Shown in pieces: positions 35,811 through 44,644 of a DNA stretch of 64,000 nt (position 1 is its first letter; each line of letters begins with the position of its first letter). The notes under the pieces were generated by a model. That model saw only the letters and a program-made list of their open reading frames with translations. It searched no databases and was not told the DNA's origin. This stretch comes from Flavobacteriales bacterium. GTDB lineage: Bacteria; Bacteroidota; Bacteroidia; Flavobacteriales_F; PHOS-HE28. The stretch is from contig JADJCS010000004.1 in assembly GCA_016703105.1 (NCBI GenBank), forward strand, positions 1 to 64,000, read 5' to 3'. The position numbers and the translations under genes are program-made.

Positions 35811-35879
35811 GTTGTGGATGGGTATCAACGCATTGAAGGTTAGGTGCACGGAGCAGTTAAGGACTGATGGTCGTCAGGC

Positions 35880-36491
35880 TTACGCGACGCCTTCGGCAAG
35901 CAGCACGTTGTGGTCCTTGGCGATCTCTTGTGTACGCAGCGGTTTCAATGCTGTGCCCCATGCGATCACTTGGTCGAGCATGGTGTGTACTTCCTTCTCG
36001 TGCATGGCAGCAGGGGCGAAGGTGCGGGCATCCTTGAAGTCGGTAAAGAGCGAAAGCCCCACCTGGGCGCGCACCGTGGCTACTTGCAGTTCGGCCATGA
36101 TCAGGCGCAGATGCTCCACTGCGCGCGTGCCGCCGACGGATCCGTAGGCCACGAAGCCTGCGACTTTGTTCACCCACTCCTTGTTCAGGAAGTCGACCGC
36201 GTTCTTCAACGCACCGGATGTGCTGTGGTTGTACTCCGGAGTAACGAACACATAACCATCGAATTCCGCGACCTTCGCCGACCACTTCTTCGTGTGGTCC
36301 TTCGTGTACTTGCCCAGCATTGGTGATGCGGGTTCGTCCAGCAGTGGCAGGTTGAAATCAAGGAGGTCCAGGAGTTCGAAGTATGCGTCCGTGCGCTGCT
36401 TCGCCAAGCCATATACCCACTTGGCAACTGCTTCTCCGTTGCGCCCGGGCCGTGTGCTTCCGAGGACGATAGCGATCTTCAGGGTACTCAT
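35880..36491 (-). CDS. NADPH-dependent FMN reductase family protein
   Basis: 203 residues, flavodoxin-like. IVLGSTRPGRNGEAVAKWV is the phosphate-binding loop for FMN and VFVTPEYNHSTSGALKNAVD is the second signature. Members reduce FMN, quinones, azo dyes or chromate at the expense of NAD(P)H. Probably the first gene of a short operon with the SDR downstream. The 240 bases upstream (36492-36731) show no gene. Confidence 0.9.
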   Translation of the reverse strand: MSTLKIAIVLGSTRPGRNGEAVAKWVYGLAKQRTDAYFELLDLLDFNLPLLDEPASPMLGKYTKDHTKKWSAKVAEFDGYVFVTPEYNHSTSGALKNAVDFLNKEWVNKVAGFVAYGSVGGTRAVEHLRLIMAELQVATVRAQVGLSLFTDFKDARTFAPAAMHEKEVHTMLDQVIAWGTALKPLRTQEIAKDHNVLLAEGVA

Positions 36492-36731
36492 GTGCAGCGG
36501 GTTTTTTCATACACTGATCCTCAGATCATGGTCCATGGGATCCACCGGTTTTTCCGGGGATCGGTGGTTGCCTCTGTGAGGCGCACTGCATCGGAAATGT
36601 CACTGGACGAAACGTTCGCGATATCCTCCGGGCACATTTCTCTTTCTGGGAGAGAACGCCCCGTTCCCGGTCAATGCTTGCCCGATCGATGGTGCGTACG
36701 GCTCACGCACGCGCATCAAGAGAGGAGCCTG

Positions 36732-39239
36732 TCACCGCGTGGCCGTCTTGCTCCGCCGTATCCACTTATACACCTCGAACCAAAGCACAGAAGCGAAGCC
36801 CATCGCGGCCGCGATGCCGAGTTGCGGGGCCGATGGTGAAGCCAGGTGAAAGAAGTCGCGGAACACCGGCACGTAGAGCAGCGCACCGAGCAATGCGAGA
36901 GTGAGCAGGAGAATGCCACGCAGCAGCCAGTTGCCGTAGCCGAAGGTGCTGAACATGGAATGGGTGAACGAGCGGTTCACCAGCGTGAGGCCGATGTTGG
37001 CGAAGACCAAGGCGCTGAACACCATGGCGCGCACCAGCTCTTCTGAATGACCTTGCTGCACCGCCAGTTGATACGTGCCCAACGTACCGAGCGCGATGAC
37101 CAGTCCTTGCCAGATGCTGATCGAGAGTTCGTTCCACGTGAGGAAGGTGAGACTGAGCGGCCGCGGCTGGCGACGCATGCCGTCCTTCTCCAGCGGTTCG
37201 TTCTCGTAAACGATACTGCACGTGGGGCCCATGATCAGCTCCAGGAAGATCACATGCAGCGGCGTGAAGATGTTCGGATAGACCCAGCCGAGGAAGAGCG
37301 GCAGGGATACCGTGAGGATGATGGGGATGTGGATGGAGATGATGTACTGGATCGCCTTCTTCAGGTTGCCGTAGATCTTGCGGCCCATCGATACGGCGTC
37401 CACCATGTTGCCGAGATCATCGTTGATGAGGATGAGCGATGCCGCTTCCTTGGCGAGCTCGCTGCCGCGCTTGCCCATGGCGATGCCGATGTGCGCGGCC
37501 TTCAACGCGGGGCCATCGTTCACGCCGTCGCCGGTCATGGCCACCACATGTCCTTCGGCTTGCAGCGCGTTGATGATGCGCAGTTTCGCTTCGGGGAACA
37601 TGCGCGTGAAGATGTTGGTCTCCTTCACCGCGCTGCGGAGTGCGGCATCATCGAGCCTCATCATGTCCTCGCCGTTGAGCGTTCTATCGGCGCCACGGAA
37701 CCCGGTCTGCTTGGCGATGGCCGCCGTGGTGAGCGCAATATCTCCGGTGATGATCTTCACCTCGAGGCCTGCATCATAGAACTGCTGAAAGACCGCACTG
37801 ATGTTCGCCTTCGGTGGATCATTGAAGGCCACCAGTCCGAGGAAGTCGAGGGTGAACTCCTCCTGGTCTTTCGGATAGGCGTTACCGGCGAGCTGGGCTT
37901 CGGCAACGCCGAGCACACGCAGACCTTGGCCTGCCAATGCTTCCACTTGCGCGAGCACCGCCGTCTTCTCCGCATCGCTCAAGGATGACTGTCGCAACAC
38001 CCGCTCCGGTGCGCCCTTGCACGCGATGATGCGTTCGCCCTTCTCGTTCGCGAAGACGTGCGTCATCATCGGTGGCTTGCCACCCAGCGGATACTCGTGC
38101 GCCATGTGGAAGTCAGGGCGGCGGTCGCGTTCCGCGGTCTTCTTGTAGGCTTCGTGCAAGGCCACTTCCATCGGGTCGAAGGGCACCGGCTCGCTGGCCC
38201 ACATGGCGACTTCGATCACGCGGCGCGCTTCGGTGCCGGACCATGTATCGAGTGCGAGCGTTTCTCCGGTCGCCTGTACAAAGAGTTGCGCCAGCGACAT
38301 CTTGTTCTCGGTGATCGTACCGGTCTTGTCGGTGCAGATCACAGTGGCCGAACCGAGCGTTTCAACCGTGGTGGAGCGCTTCACGATCACGCCTTGCTTC
38401 GCCAATCGCCATGCGCCCAACGCCAGGAACGTGGCGAAGGCAACGGGTATCTCTTCCGGCAAAATGGACATGGCCAACGTGAGGCCGATGAGCAAACTGT
38501 CCAGCAACGAACCACTGCGCGCGAACGCCACGGCCCACACGGCCACGAACACGACGACACCGACGATGGCCATGTTGCGCACAAAGCGCGTGATCTGTTG
38601 TTGCAGTGGAGTAGGGGGCACTTCGATCGCAGCGAGCGAGGTGCTGATCTTGCCGAGCTGGGTGCCTTTGCCCACGGCGGTAACACGATAGACCGCCAAC
38701 CCGGAGACCACCTGTGTGCCTTTGCTCACGGTAGCGAGCGCGGCTTCGGTATTGCGCGCCACAGCGAAGGCTTCGCCCGTGAGGATCGACTCGTTCACAC
38801 TGAAGTCGTTGCCCTGCACGATCACACCATCGGCGGCGAGCAAACTTCCCTCCTCCGCCACGGCATGATCGCCGACCACCACATCTTCCACCGGGACCTT
38901 CACCACGGTGTTGTTGCGGATCACTGTCGCCTGCGCCTCACTGAACGCGCGCAAAGCCGATAGTGCCTTCCGGCTTCGCGAATCCTGGTAGATGGAGATC
39001 GCCGACACCAGCACGATGGCACCCGCCATGAAGTAGGCCTCGGTGCGCTCACCCAGCGCGAAGTAGATGATACTGGTGGCCAGCAGCAGCAAGAACATCG
39101 GTTCCAGCACAGCGCCCTTCACCGCAGGCCAGAACGCTCCGCCGGTTTTGCCATCGATTTTATTGCGCCCGTACCGCGCCCGCGCGGCGATCACTTCCGC
39201 CTCGCTGAGACCTTTAAAAGGGAAAGGATTGGCGGGCAT
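36732..39239 (-). CDS. cation-transporting P-type ATPase (HAD-IC)
   Basis: 835 residues. An N-terminal actuator region contains ESILTGEAFAV, where the common TGES is TGEA. Membrane segment 4 has SILPEEIPVAFATFLALGAW. The phosphorylation site is CTDKTGTITENKM. The nucleotide-binding domain has KGAPERVL, and the hinge motif MTGDGVNDGPALKAAHIGIAMG is intact. The C-terminal membrane helices resemble P2-type calcium or related pumps, but PEEIP is not the SERCA motif (PEGLP), so the ion cannot be named. It is probably an inner-membrane cation pump. Monocistronic; 298 bases upstream (39240-39537) hold no visible gene. Confidence 0.9.
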   Translation of the reverse strand: MPANPFPFKGLSEAEVIAARARYGRNKIDGKTGGAFWPAVKGAVLEPMFLLLLATSIIYFALGERTEAYFMAGAIVLVSAISIYQDSRSRKALSALRAFSEAQATVIRNNTVVKVPVEDVVVGDHAVAEEGSLLAADGVIVQGNDFSVNESILTGEAFAVARNTEAALATVSKGTQVVSGLAVYRVTAVGKGTQLGKISTSLAAIEVPPTPLQQQITRFVRNMAIVGVVVFVAVWAVAFARSGSLLDSLLIGLTLAMSILPEEIPVAFATFLALGAWRLAKQGVIVKRSTTVETLGSATVICTDKTGTITENKMSLAQLFVQATGETLALDTWSGTEARRVIEVAMWASEPVPFDPMEVALHEAYKKTAERDRRPDFHMAHEYPLGGKPPMMTHVFANEKGERIIACKGAPERVLRQSSLSDAEKTAVLAQVEALAGQGLRVLGVAEAQLAGNAYPKDQEEFTLDFLGLVAFNDPPKANISAVFQQFYDAGLEVKIITGDIALTTAAIAKQTGFRGADRTLNGEDMMRLDDAALRSAVKETNIFTRMFPEAKLRIINALQAEGHVVAMTGDGVNDGPALKAAHIGIAMGKRGSELAKEAASLILINDDLGNMVDAVSMGRKIYGNLKKAIQYIISIHIPIILTVSLPLFLGWVYPNIFTPLHVIFLELIMGPTCSIVYENEPLEKDGMRRQPRPLSLTFLTWNELSISIWQGLVIALGTLGTYQLAVQQGHSEELVRAMVFSALVFANIGLTLVNRSFTHSMFSTFGYGNWLLRGILLLTLALLGALLYVPVFRDFFHLASPSAPQLGIAAAMGFASVLWFEVYKWIRRSKTATR

Positions 39240-39537
39240 GTGCGCTCAAGGTAACCTGCCGCTCACATCAGTGCTTATCCCGGCCACTGGTCGTACGCCG
39301 ACCCGACAAGGCCCGCATTCTTGCGCCAGCCCTTGCGGCACCCGAGCGAACGTGTGAGCCTGCGGGTCATCCAGCGCCACTCATCCACGGGACGATCCGG
39401 CCCCGGTCCGCTCAAGTTCGGCGCGGCCATTGTGGAATGTTCGACCAACCTGGCACAAACACACCTACCTTTCTTCACTCGTTCTTGCTCGTGCTGCTTT
39501 CCGGTCCTTTGGTCCGGCCACGGGACCTCCGATCGCG

Positions 39538-39963
39538 ATGAACCTCGCTTCTCCACCATTACGTGACCTGGCCGAAAGGCTGCTGGCAGAGGAACGTGCA
39601 CCCGGCGAGGGGGACAATGATCCTGCGGTCGCGCGTGTTTGTGGCAAATTGGGCGCCTTGCTTTCCAAACTGGCCGGTGCTGCAGGGTACCGCTCGCTCC
39701 TTTCGCGCGCATTGGCACTGGCCCAGGTGGAAGCGCCCGCGTTGAAGACCTTGCATGTGCTGCCCGATGGAAAGCTCATCGGCTTTTATGAAGCGACCGA
39801 AGGAACGGACAAGGAAGAGTTCGCGCGCAGTGAAGTGGCGCTCGTCGCCCAGCTGTTGGGCCTCCTCAACACCTTCATCGGCGAACCGCTCACACTGCAA
39901 CTGGTGAAAGAAGCCTGGCCAGAGATCGTCCTCGACCCCTCTTCAGATAGCCCCAAGACATGA
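39538..39963 (+). CDS. conserved small protein preceding a KaiC-like ATPase
   Basis: 141 residues from the ATG at 39538. It is mostly alpha-helical: LSKLAGAAGYRSLLSRALALAQ, then LKTLHVLPDGKLIGF and a C-terminal LLGLLNTFIGEPLTLQLVKEAWP. The LL-x-TFIGE-xLTL-x-LV-x-x-AWP motif looks like the hallmark of an unnamed family that I recall beside KaiC-like genes. It overlaps the KaiC-like gene by 4 bases (ATGA), which argues for coupled translation and a shared function, perhaps as a regulator or substrate adaptor (inference). No membrane segments or known domain. Confidence 0.7.
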   Translation: MNLASPPLRDLAERLLAEERAPGEGDNDPAVARVCGKLGALLSKLAGAAGYRSLLSRALALAQVEAPALKTLHVLPDGKLIGFYEATEGTDKEEFARSEVALVAQLLGLLNTFIGEPLTLQLVKEAWPEIVLDPSSDSPKT

Positions 39964-41444
39964 CCGCACGCACCAAAGTCGCCATTAACAAACTACCTAC
40001 CGGCGTTCCGGGCTTGGACCCGATCCTGGGCGGCGGCGTGCCGGAGTTCTCTTTCAACATCATCGCGGGCACGCCGGGTTGCGGCAAGACCACCCTCGCA
40101 CACCAGATCGCCTTCGCCAATGCGACCGCTGAACGACCAGCGCTCTACTTCACCATACTCGGCGAGCCCGCGCTCAAGATGCTGCGCTACCAGCAGCAGT
40201 ATGACTTTTACGACGAGAGCAAGATGGGCAGTGCCATCCGCTTCATCAACCTGAGCGAGGTGGTGTTGAACGGGGATTGGGACCAGGTGCTGGATGCCAT
40301 CGTAAAGGAAGTGGAAGCCGTTAATCCCGCGATCGTGGTGGTGGATTCGTTCCGGAGCCTGGTACGCAAGGGGCTTCCCGAATCCAACGAAATGCAATTG
40401 CAAGGCTTCGTGCAGCGGTTGGCCATGCACCTCACCAGCTGGCAGGCCACCACCTTTCTGCTGGGCGAATACTCCGAAACGGAACTCCGCGGTGATCCGG
40501 TCTTCACGGTAGCGGACGGGTTGATCTGGCTGCACCAGAGCGTGAACCGCAACAGCATGGTGCGCAAGATGCAAGTGATGAAATGCCGGGGCCAGGAGAC
40601 GCTGCCGGGGATGCACATCTTCCGCATCACCAACGCAGGCCTGCTCACCTTCCCGCGCATGCTCGGCCTGGGTCCGTTGCAGAACCAGAAGCGTAGCGGT
40701 CGCAAGCTCTCCACCGGTATTGCCGAACTGGACACCATGATGGGTGGCGGAATTCCCGAAGGCGACAGCCTTCTCGTGGCTGGGGCCAGTGGCACGGGAA
40801 AGTCCATTCTATGCACCCAGTTCATAGCCGAAGGTCTTCGCAACGGAGAAGCGGCGATCATCGCGGTGTTCGAGGAGCGGCCTGCCGAATATGCCAGTCG
40901 CGCCGCCTCGTTCGGATTGGACCTCCATGGACCACAGGCCAACGACAAGCTGGAGATCCTTTACCTGCGTCCCCTGGACCTTTCGGTGGATGAAGCGCTC
41001 TTTGAGATCATGCAGGCCGTACAACGAGTTGGCGCGAAACGCCTCGTGATCGATTCGCTCGCCGGGTTCGAGCGCGCGCTCGCACCCGATTTCCGGGAAG
41101 ATTTCGAGGAGTCGCTCTACCGCATGTTCGTGGCGCTCACCGGTCATGGCGTTACCATTATGAGCACGTTGATGCTGGAGGAGTCCTTCGTGAAACCCCC
41201 TGCGAGCAGCTACAGCATCTCCTTCCTCACGGACGACATCGTCCGCTTGCGCTATGTGGAGATAGAAGGTGTGATGCGCAAGATCCTCATGGTGTCCAAG
41301 ATGCGTGGCGGCGACCACAGCAAGGTCATCCGCGAATACACCATTAGCGACCAAGGCATGACGATAAGCACCGAGCTGCTCGACGGATATAGCGGCCTCA
41401 CATCGGGTTTGCCGGTAAGCACGGAACGGACGGACAAGCCCTAA
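39960..41444 (+). CDS. KaiC-like double RecA ATPase
   Basis: 494 residues, two KaiC domains. CI (about 1-235) has Walker A GTPGCGKTT and Walker B AIVVVDSF. CII (about 240-494) has Walker A GASGTGKSI, the catalytic pair VFEERPAEYA and LVIDSL. The CII end LTDDIVRLRYVEIEGVMRKI ... SKMRGGDHSKVIREYTIS aligns well with cyanobacterial KaiC. The KaiC phosphosite pair Ser-Thr corresponds to Ser421-Phe422 here, so only the Ser is kept. There is no KaiA or KaiB in the window. Co-transcribed with the preceding small protein and followed after 13 bases by a hybrid kinase gene, suggesting a signalling module and not a clock. Confidence 0.9.
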   Translation: MTARTKVAINKLPTGVPGLDPILGGGVPEFSFNIIAGTPGCGKTTLAHQIAFANATAERPALYFTILGEPALKMLRYQQQYDFYDESKMGSAIRFINLSEVVLNGDWDQVLDAIVKEVEAVNPAIVVVDSFRSLVRKGLPESNEMQLQGFVQRLAMHLTSWQATTFLLGEYSETELRGDPVFTVADGLIWLHQSVNRNSMVRKMQVMKCRGQETLPGMHIFRITNAGLLTFPRMLGLGPLQNQKRSGRKLSTGIAELDTMMGGGIPEGDSLLVAGASGTGKSILCTQFIAEGLRNGEAAIIAVFEERPAEYASRAASFGLDLHGPQANDKLEILYLRPLDLSVDEALFEIMQAVQRVGAKRLVIDSLAGFERALAPDFREDFEESLYRMFVALTGHGVTIMSTLMLEESFVKPPASSYSISFLTDDIVRLRYVEIEGVMRKILMVSKMRGGDHSKVIREYTISDQGMTISTELLDGYSGLTSGLPVSTERTDKP

Positions 41445-41811
41445 CGAAGCGGACACCATGAGCACGGACATCCCATCCAAATCCGCTACGAAGGCGCTGG
41501 ACCAGGGTGTTTACCAGGCCGTGATGGACCACGCTCCGTGGCCCATGGTAGAGGTGGAAGGCGCAGCCCATCTGGTACGGTCCGTGAATCCGGCCTTCTG
41601 CAAGTTGCTCAACAAGCAGGACCAGGACATCCTGGGCAAGCCGCTGGCGGATCTGGTCCCGCATGACAAGAGCATCCTGCCGCTGCTCGATCGCGTCTCG
41701 AGCTCCGGCGAAGCCCAGCCCACGCCGAGGTGGCGCGCGTAGCGCCGCACCCCGATCTTCTGGTCCTACACCTGCTGGCCCATACAGGCAGGCCATGCCC
41801 GCCGCACCGGC

Positions 41812-42918
41812 TTGATGATCCAGGTGACGGAGACCGGTGTGTTCCACCAACAGGCTACGGCCATCAACGAGGCGCTGCTGATCAGCTCCGTGCAGCAACA
41901 CGAACTCGCCGATGTGGCCGATGGCCTGAACAGGCGATTGACCGAGGTGATCAACGAGCGCGAGCTGGCGCAGAACCTCTTGCGCCGCAACCACGAGACC
42001 TTCTTCAACCTGATCGAACATGCCCCGTTCGGCATCTATGTCGTGGATGCACGATCCCGCATCCAGCAGGTGAACGCTGCGGCGCGTGCCGTCTTCGCCC
42101 AAGTCGACCCTTTGCTCGGCCGGGACTTTGCCGAAGCTGTACATGTGCTCTGGGGCAATCCCTTCGCGAACGAGGTGATCGCGCGCTTCCGCGACACCCT
42201 GCTCACCGGCATACCCTTCGCCAGCAATGATTCCACCAATCAACGGCTCGACATCAAGGCAAGGGAGTCCTACGATTGGAAGATCGAGCGTGTAAACCTG
42301 CCCAATGGCGAGTTCGGCGTGGTGTGCTATTTCTATGATATCAGCACCTTGAAGCAGGCGCAGGAATCGCTGCAGGACGCGGACCGTCGCAAGAGCGAAT
42401 TCCTCGCGACGCTCGCGCATGAGCTTCGCAACCCGCTCGCACCATTGCGCAACGGCTTGGAGTTGCTCGCCATCGCGCCGCACAACCAGGCCACCTGGGA
42501 CCAGGCCCATGCCATGATGAAACGGCAACTGGACCAGATGGTGCGCCTGATCGATGACCTCATGGACCTGAGCCGCATCACCCGCGGGGTGGTGGAACTC
42601 CGCATGGGGACCATCGACCTGCGTACCGTCCTGAACCACGTCGTGGAGTCCAGCCGCGCATTCATCCAACGCCATGACCACACCCTGGTACTGGACCTTC
42701 CCACCGAACCCCTGATGGTGGAGGGCGATGACATGCGCCTTAACCAGGTGTTCGGCAACCTATTGAACAACGCCACGAAATACACCGACATGGGCGGTGA
42801 CATCGCCCTGCATGCGGAACGCATCGCTGACGAGGTGGTGGTAACGGTGACGGACAGTGGCATCGGTATCGCGAAAGATCAATTGACCAAGGTGTTCGAC
42901 ATGTTCGCGCAAGTGTAG
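41812..42918 (+). CDS. PAS-HisKA-HATPase part of the KaiC-operon kinase
   Basis: The largest uninterrupted piece, starting at a TTG that is not a natural start. It holds a PAS domain (HETFFNLIEHAPFGIYVVDA to CYFYDISTLKQAQ), HisKA with the phosphoacceptor His in ATLAHELRNPLAPLRN, and HATPase motifs NLLNNATKYTD and VTDSGIGIAKDQ. It stops at TAG just after FAQV, before the G2 box. The missing glycine-rich lid is in the same frame downstream (GGLGIGL). Confidence 0.7.
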   Translation: MMIQVTETGVFHQQATAINEALLISSVQQHELADVADGLNRRLTEVINERELAQNLLRRNHETFFNLIEHAPFGIYVVDARSRIQQVNAAARAVFAQVDPLLGRDFAEAVHVLWGNPFANEVIARFRDTLLTGIPFASNDSTNQRLDIKARESYDWKIERVNLPNGEFGVVCYFYDISTLKQAQESLQDADRRKSEFLATLAHELRNPLAPLRNGLELLAIAPHNQATWDQAHAMMKRQLDQMVRLIDDLMDLSRITRGVVELRMGTIDLRTVLNHVVESSRAFIQRHDHTLVLDLPTEPLMVEGDDMRLNQVFGNLLNNATKYTDMGGDIALHAERIADEVVVTVTDSGIGIAKDQLTKVFDMFAQV

Positions 42919-43497
42919 CGCACGAGCGATCGCGTGCAAGGTGGCCTGGGCATCGGCCTCAACATCGTGAAACACCTGGTCGGCATGCACAAAGGCCGGA
43001 TCGAAGTGGCCTCCGAAGGCCTCGGTAAAGGCTCTTGCTTCCGGGTCGTCCTTCCCCTGGTGTCGGTGCGCGCGAAGGTTCCCGCGACCGCTTCAGAAGT
43101 CACGACCGCTCCGGTGTTGCCCAGGCGCATTCTGATCGTCGATGACAACGAGGATGCCGCGAACATGATGGCGATGCTGCTGGGAAAACTGGGCCACGAA
43201 GTGCTGGTGGCCCATAACGGGGAGCAGGCCGTGGAAATGGGTGGACGCACCGAACCCAATGTGGTACTGATGGACCTGGGCATGCCTGTGATGGACGGCT
43301 ACAACGCCTGCCAGATGATGCGACGCACCCCCTGGGGTGAACGGGCGGTGATCGTGGCGCTGAGCGGTTGGGGTCAGCCGGAAGATCGCATCAAGACGCA
43401 GGGAGCAGGGTTCGACGAGCACTTGGTGAAGCCGATCACCGCAGCGACTTTGCTGGCCATGCTCGCCTCGCTGGAGGAACGCAGGCAACGGAACTGA
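42919..43497 (+). CDS. ATP-lid and receiver part of the KaiC-operon kinase
   Basis: Same frame as the preceding piece. It begins with the HATPase lid (VQGGLGIGLNIVKHLVGMH and EGLGKGSCFRVVLP) and continues into a receiver domain: ILIVDDNEDAANMM acidic pocket, phospho-Asp in VVLMDLGMPVMDGYN, and VALSGWGQPEDR with the Lys in HLVKPI. It is almost the same receiver type as those of the other two hybrid kinases in this window. It has no start of its own; an ORF-finder start at 42934 is a GTG inside the lid. Confidence 0.65.
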   Translation, partial: RTSDRVQGGLGIGLNIVKHLVGMHKGRIEVASEGLGKGSCFRVVLPLVSVRAKVPATASEVTTAPVLPRRILIVDDNEDAANMMAMLLGKLGHEVLVAHNGEQAVEMGGRTEPNVVLMDLGMPVMDGYNACQMMRRTPWGERAVIVALSGWGQPEDRIKTQGAGFDEHLVKPITAATLLAMLASLEERRQRN

Positions 43498-43545
43498 ACC
43501 GGTCGGTCGTTGCTTTGGACGCCCTTGTAGTGCGAAACGATATCT

Positions 43546-43821
43546 CTAAGCCCCTTCATTCTTGGGCCCTTGGGGCGCTGGTGCATCACCGGTCCCATGG
43601 GATGCGGCAGGAATTCCCTTTCTGGCGTCCGTTCCTTCCTGCTCCAGCTGCTGCTCAAACTCCTGCACGATACCGGCCTTCTTGCCGGCCATGCCCACCG
43701 GATCGTAGAGGTCCGGATCCCTCCCCTCATCGGGCTTGGTGTCGGTCTCCTTGGCGGTATTCCCAATTGATGGAGGAGCCGCTGGCGGAAGGTTCCGCTC
43801 CTTGTCCTCTTGCGTTGCCAT
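43546..43821 (-). CDS. small hydrophilic protein
   Basis: 91 residues from ATG 43821 (MATQEDKERN start). Charged and Pro/Gly-rich, no hydrophobic core: PDEGRDPDLYDPVGMAGKKA, a short helix IVQEFEQQLEQEG, and a disordered tail. It lies convergent to the kinase gene. The regular codon usage and clean start suggest a real gene; no family recognised. Confidence 0.5.
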   Translation of the reverse strand: MATQEDKERNLPPAAPPSIGNTAKETDTKPDEGRDPDLYDPVGMAGKKAGIVQEFEQQLEQEGTDARKGIPAASHGTGDAPAPQGPKNEGA

Positions 43822-43914
43822 GGATCGTTGTTTCAAGGATGAGCGACAAACCGTGGTCCAAGATCCAGCACTTGTAGCCTATGCTACGGAACTGGGCCGG
43901 TCGGCCTTTGAACG

Positions 43915-44205
43915 TTACGCGGCGTACTGCAGCTCATAGAGGTTCGTAAGCCCCCTGCGTAGAACACGCATTTCCGAGGGCCCGCGAAGATCGTCGCGTT
44001 TCCATACCCGGATGGTCCATCCGTGCTGGTCTTCCGTGCGCCCAATGGGATCGGTGAAGAGGGCATCGCACACCAGATCGTCCACCTCGTGAACATCCAC
44101 GGGCTTCTCTATCCGCAGTTCGATGTTGTCCATGCTGTCATGCACACTTACGTTGCCCAGTTGATCGAGCAGATGGACGAGTTCCGGAAGGTTGGTGGTG
44201 ATCAT
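43915..44205 (-). CDS. hypothetical small protein
   Basis: 96 residues from ATG 44205 (MITTNLPELVHLLDQLGNVSV). The upstream in-frame codons run into the poly-G stretch and are rejected. Contains NIELRIEKPVDVHEVDDLV and GWTIRVWKRDDL, a compact soluble alpha/beta look. Not recognised. It lies 93 bases from the small hydrophilic protein gene on the same strand. Confidence 0.5.
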   Translation of the reverse strand: MITTNLPELVHLLDQLGNVSVHDSMDNIELRIEKPVDVHEVDDLVCDALFTDPIGRTEDQHGWTIRVWKRDDLRGPSEMRVLRRGLTNLYELQYAA

Positions 44206-44260
44206 ATGGTGGGTATTGCATGCATCGGGCCAGATCGGCGAAGCAGGCACCACGCCCACC

Positions 44261-44345
44261 GGGGGGGCCCCCGGGGGGGGGGGGGGGGGGAGCCGCCCGC
44301 GGACGGGGGGGGGGGGCCCCGGGGCCGCCCCGGGGCCAGGGGGAA
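44261..44345. other. poly-G / GC homopolymer block, probable sequence artefact
   Basis: Contains runs of 18 G (44273-44290) and 12 G (44305-44316) plus shorter C/G runs within about 85 bases, unlike anything else in the window except the purine-rich block near 56.1 kb. It may be a basecalling or assembly artefact. No gene can be placed across it. Confidence 0.6.
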
Positions 44346-44427
44346 TGTTCCCGCCTTGTTCGAACTATCCGCGTTCGGCCCAACGATGCGGCCATAATGA
44401 ACGGGGGACGTTCCCGGCACGCGCGCA

Positions 44428-44640
44428 GTGGTCCACCGATTGTCGGTATCGCATCAACCCCACGACAAGGGCGACACCGGCACTGCCTCCAAAGCCGGCA
44501 GCCCTACCAACAAAACCACCAATGGCAGGAACGGCACGGAGGAAAAAGAGCAACAGAAAGGTGCGGCCTCTTCCACTTCCGCCAAGGCTACGGGTAAGCG
44601 TGACGGTGATAAGAACGACCGGAACACCAAGAACAAATAG
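44428..44640 (+). CDS. possible small Lys/Thr-rich disordered protein
   Basis: 70 codons with a GTG start. Low complexity: AGSPTNKTTNGRNGTEEKEQ, AASSTSAKATGKRDGDKND. It directly precedes another small disordered ORF and is close to the poly-G block. Composition is like known small stress-related hydrophilic proteins, but nothing else supports it. Confidence 0.3.
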   Translation: MVHRLSVSHQPHDKGDTGTASKAGSPTNKTTNGRNGTEEKEQQKGAASSTSAKATGKRDGDKNDRNTKNK

Positions 44641-44644
44641 CACC

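Larger units (their letters stand above)
41458..43497 (+). pseudogene. PAS hybrid histidine kinase of the KaiC operon, two in-frame TAG codons
   Basis: A single frame runs from ATG 41458 to the stop at 43497 (680 codons) but carries TAG at 41740-41742 and 42916-42918. The first lies in a garbled stretch that becomes a normal kinase sequence (EAQPHAEVARVAPHP, then IFWSYTCWP) if one base is added near 41720 and one removed near 41754, both in C-runs. The second follows KVFDMFAQV at the very end of the HATPase core and precedes GGLGIGLNIVKHL. Domains: PAS, a second PAS-like region, HisKA, HATPase and a receiver. It is functional only if the stops are errors or are read through. Confidence 0.65.

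Noticed and set aside
41398..42681. 427-codon minus-strand ORF over the kinase
   Set aside because: Sense strand carries PAS, HisKA and HATPase motifs; the antisense frame has none.
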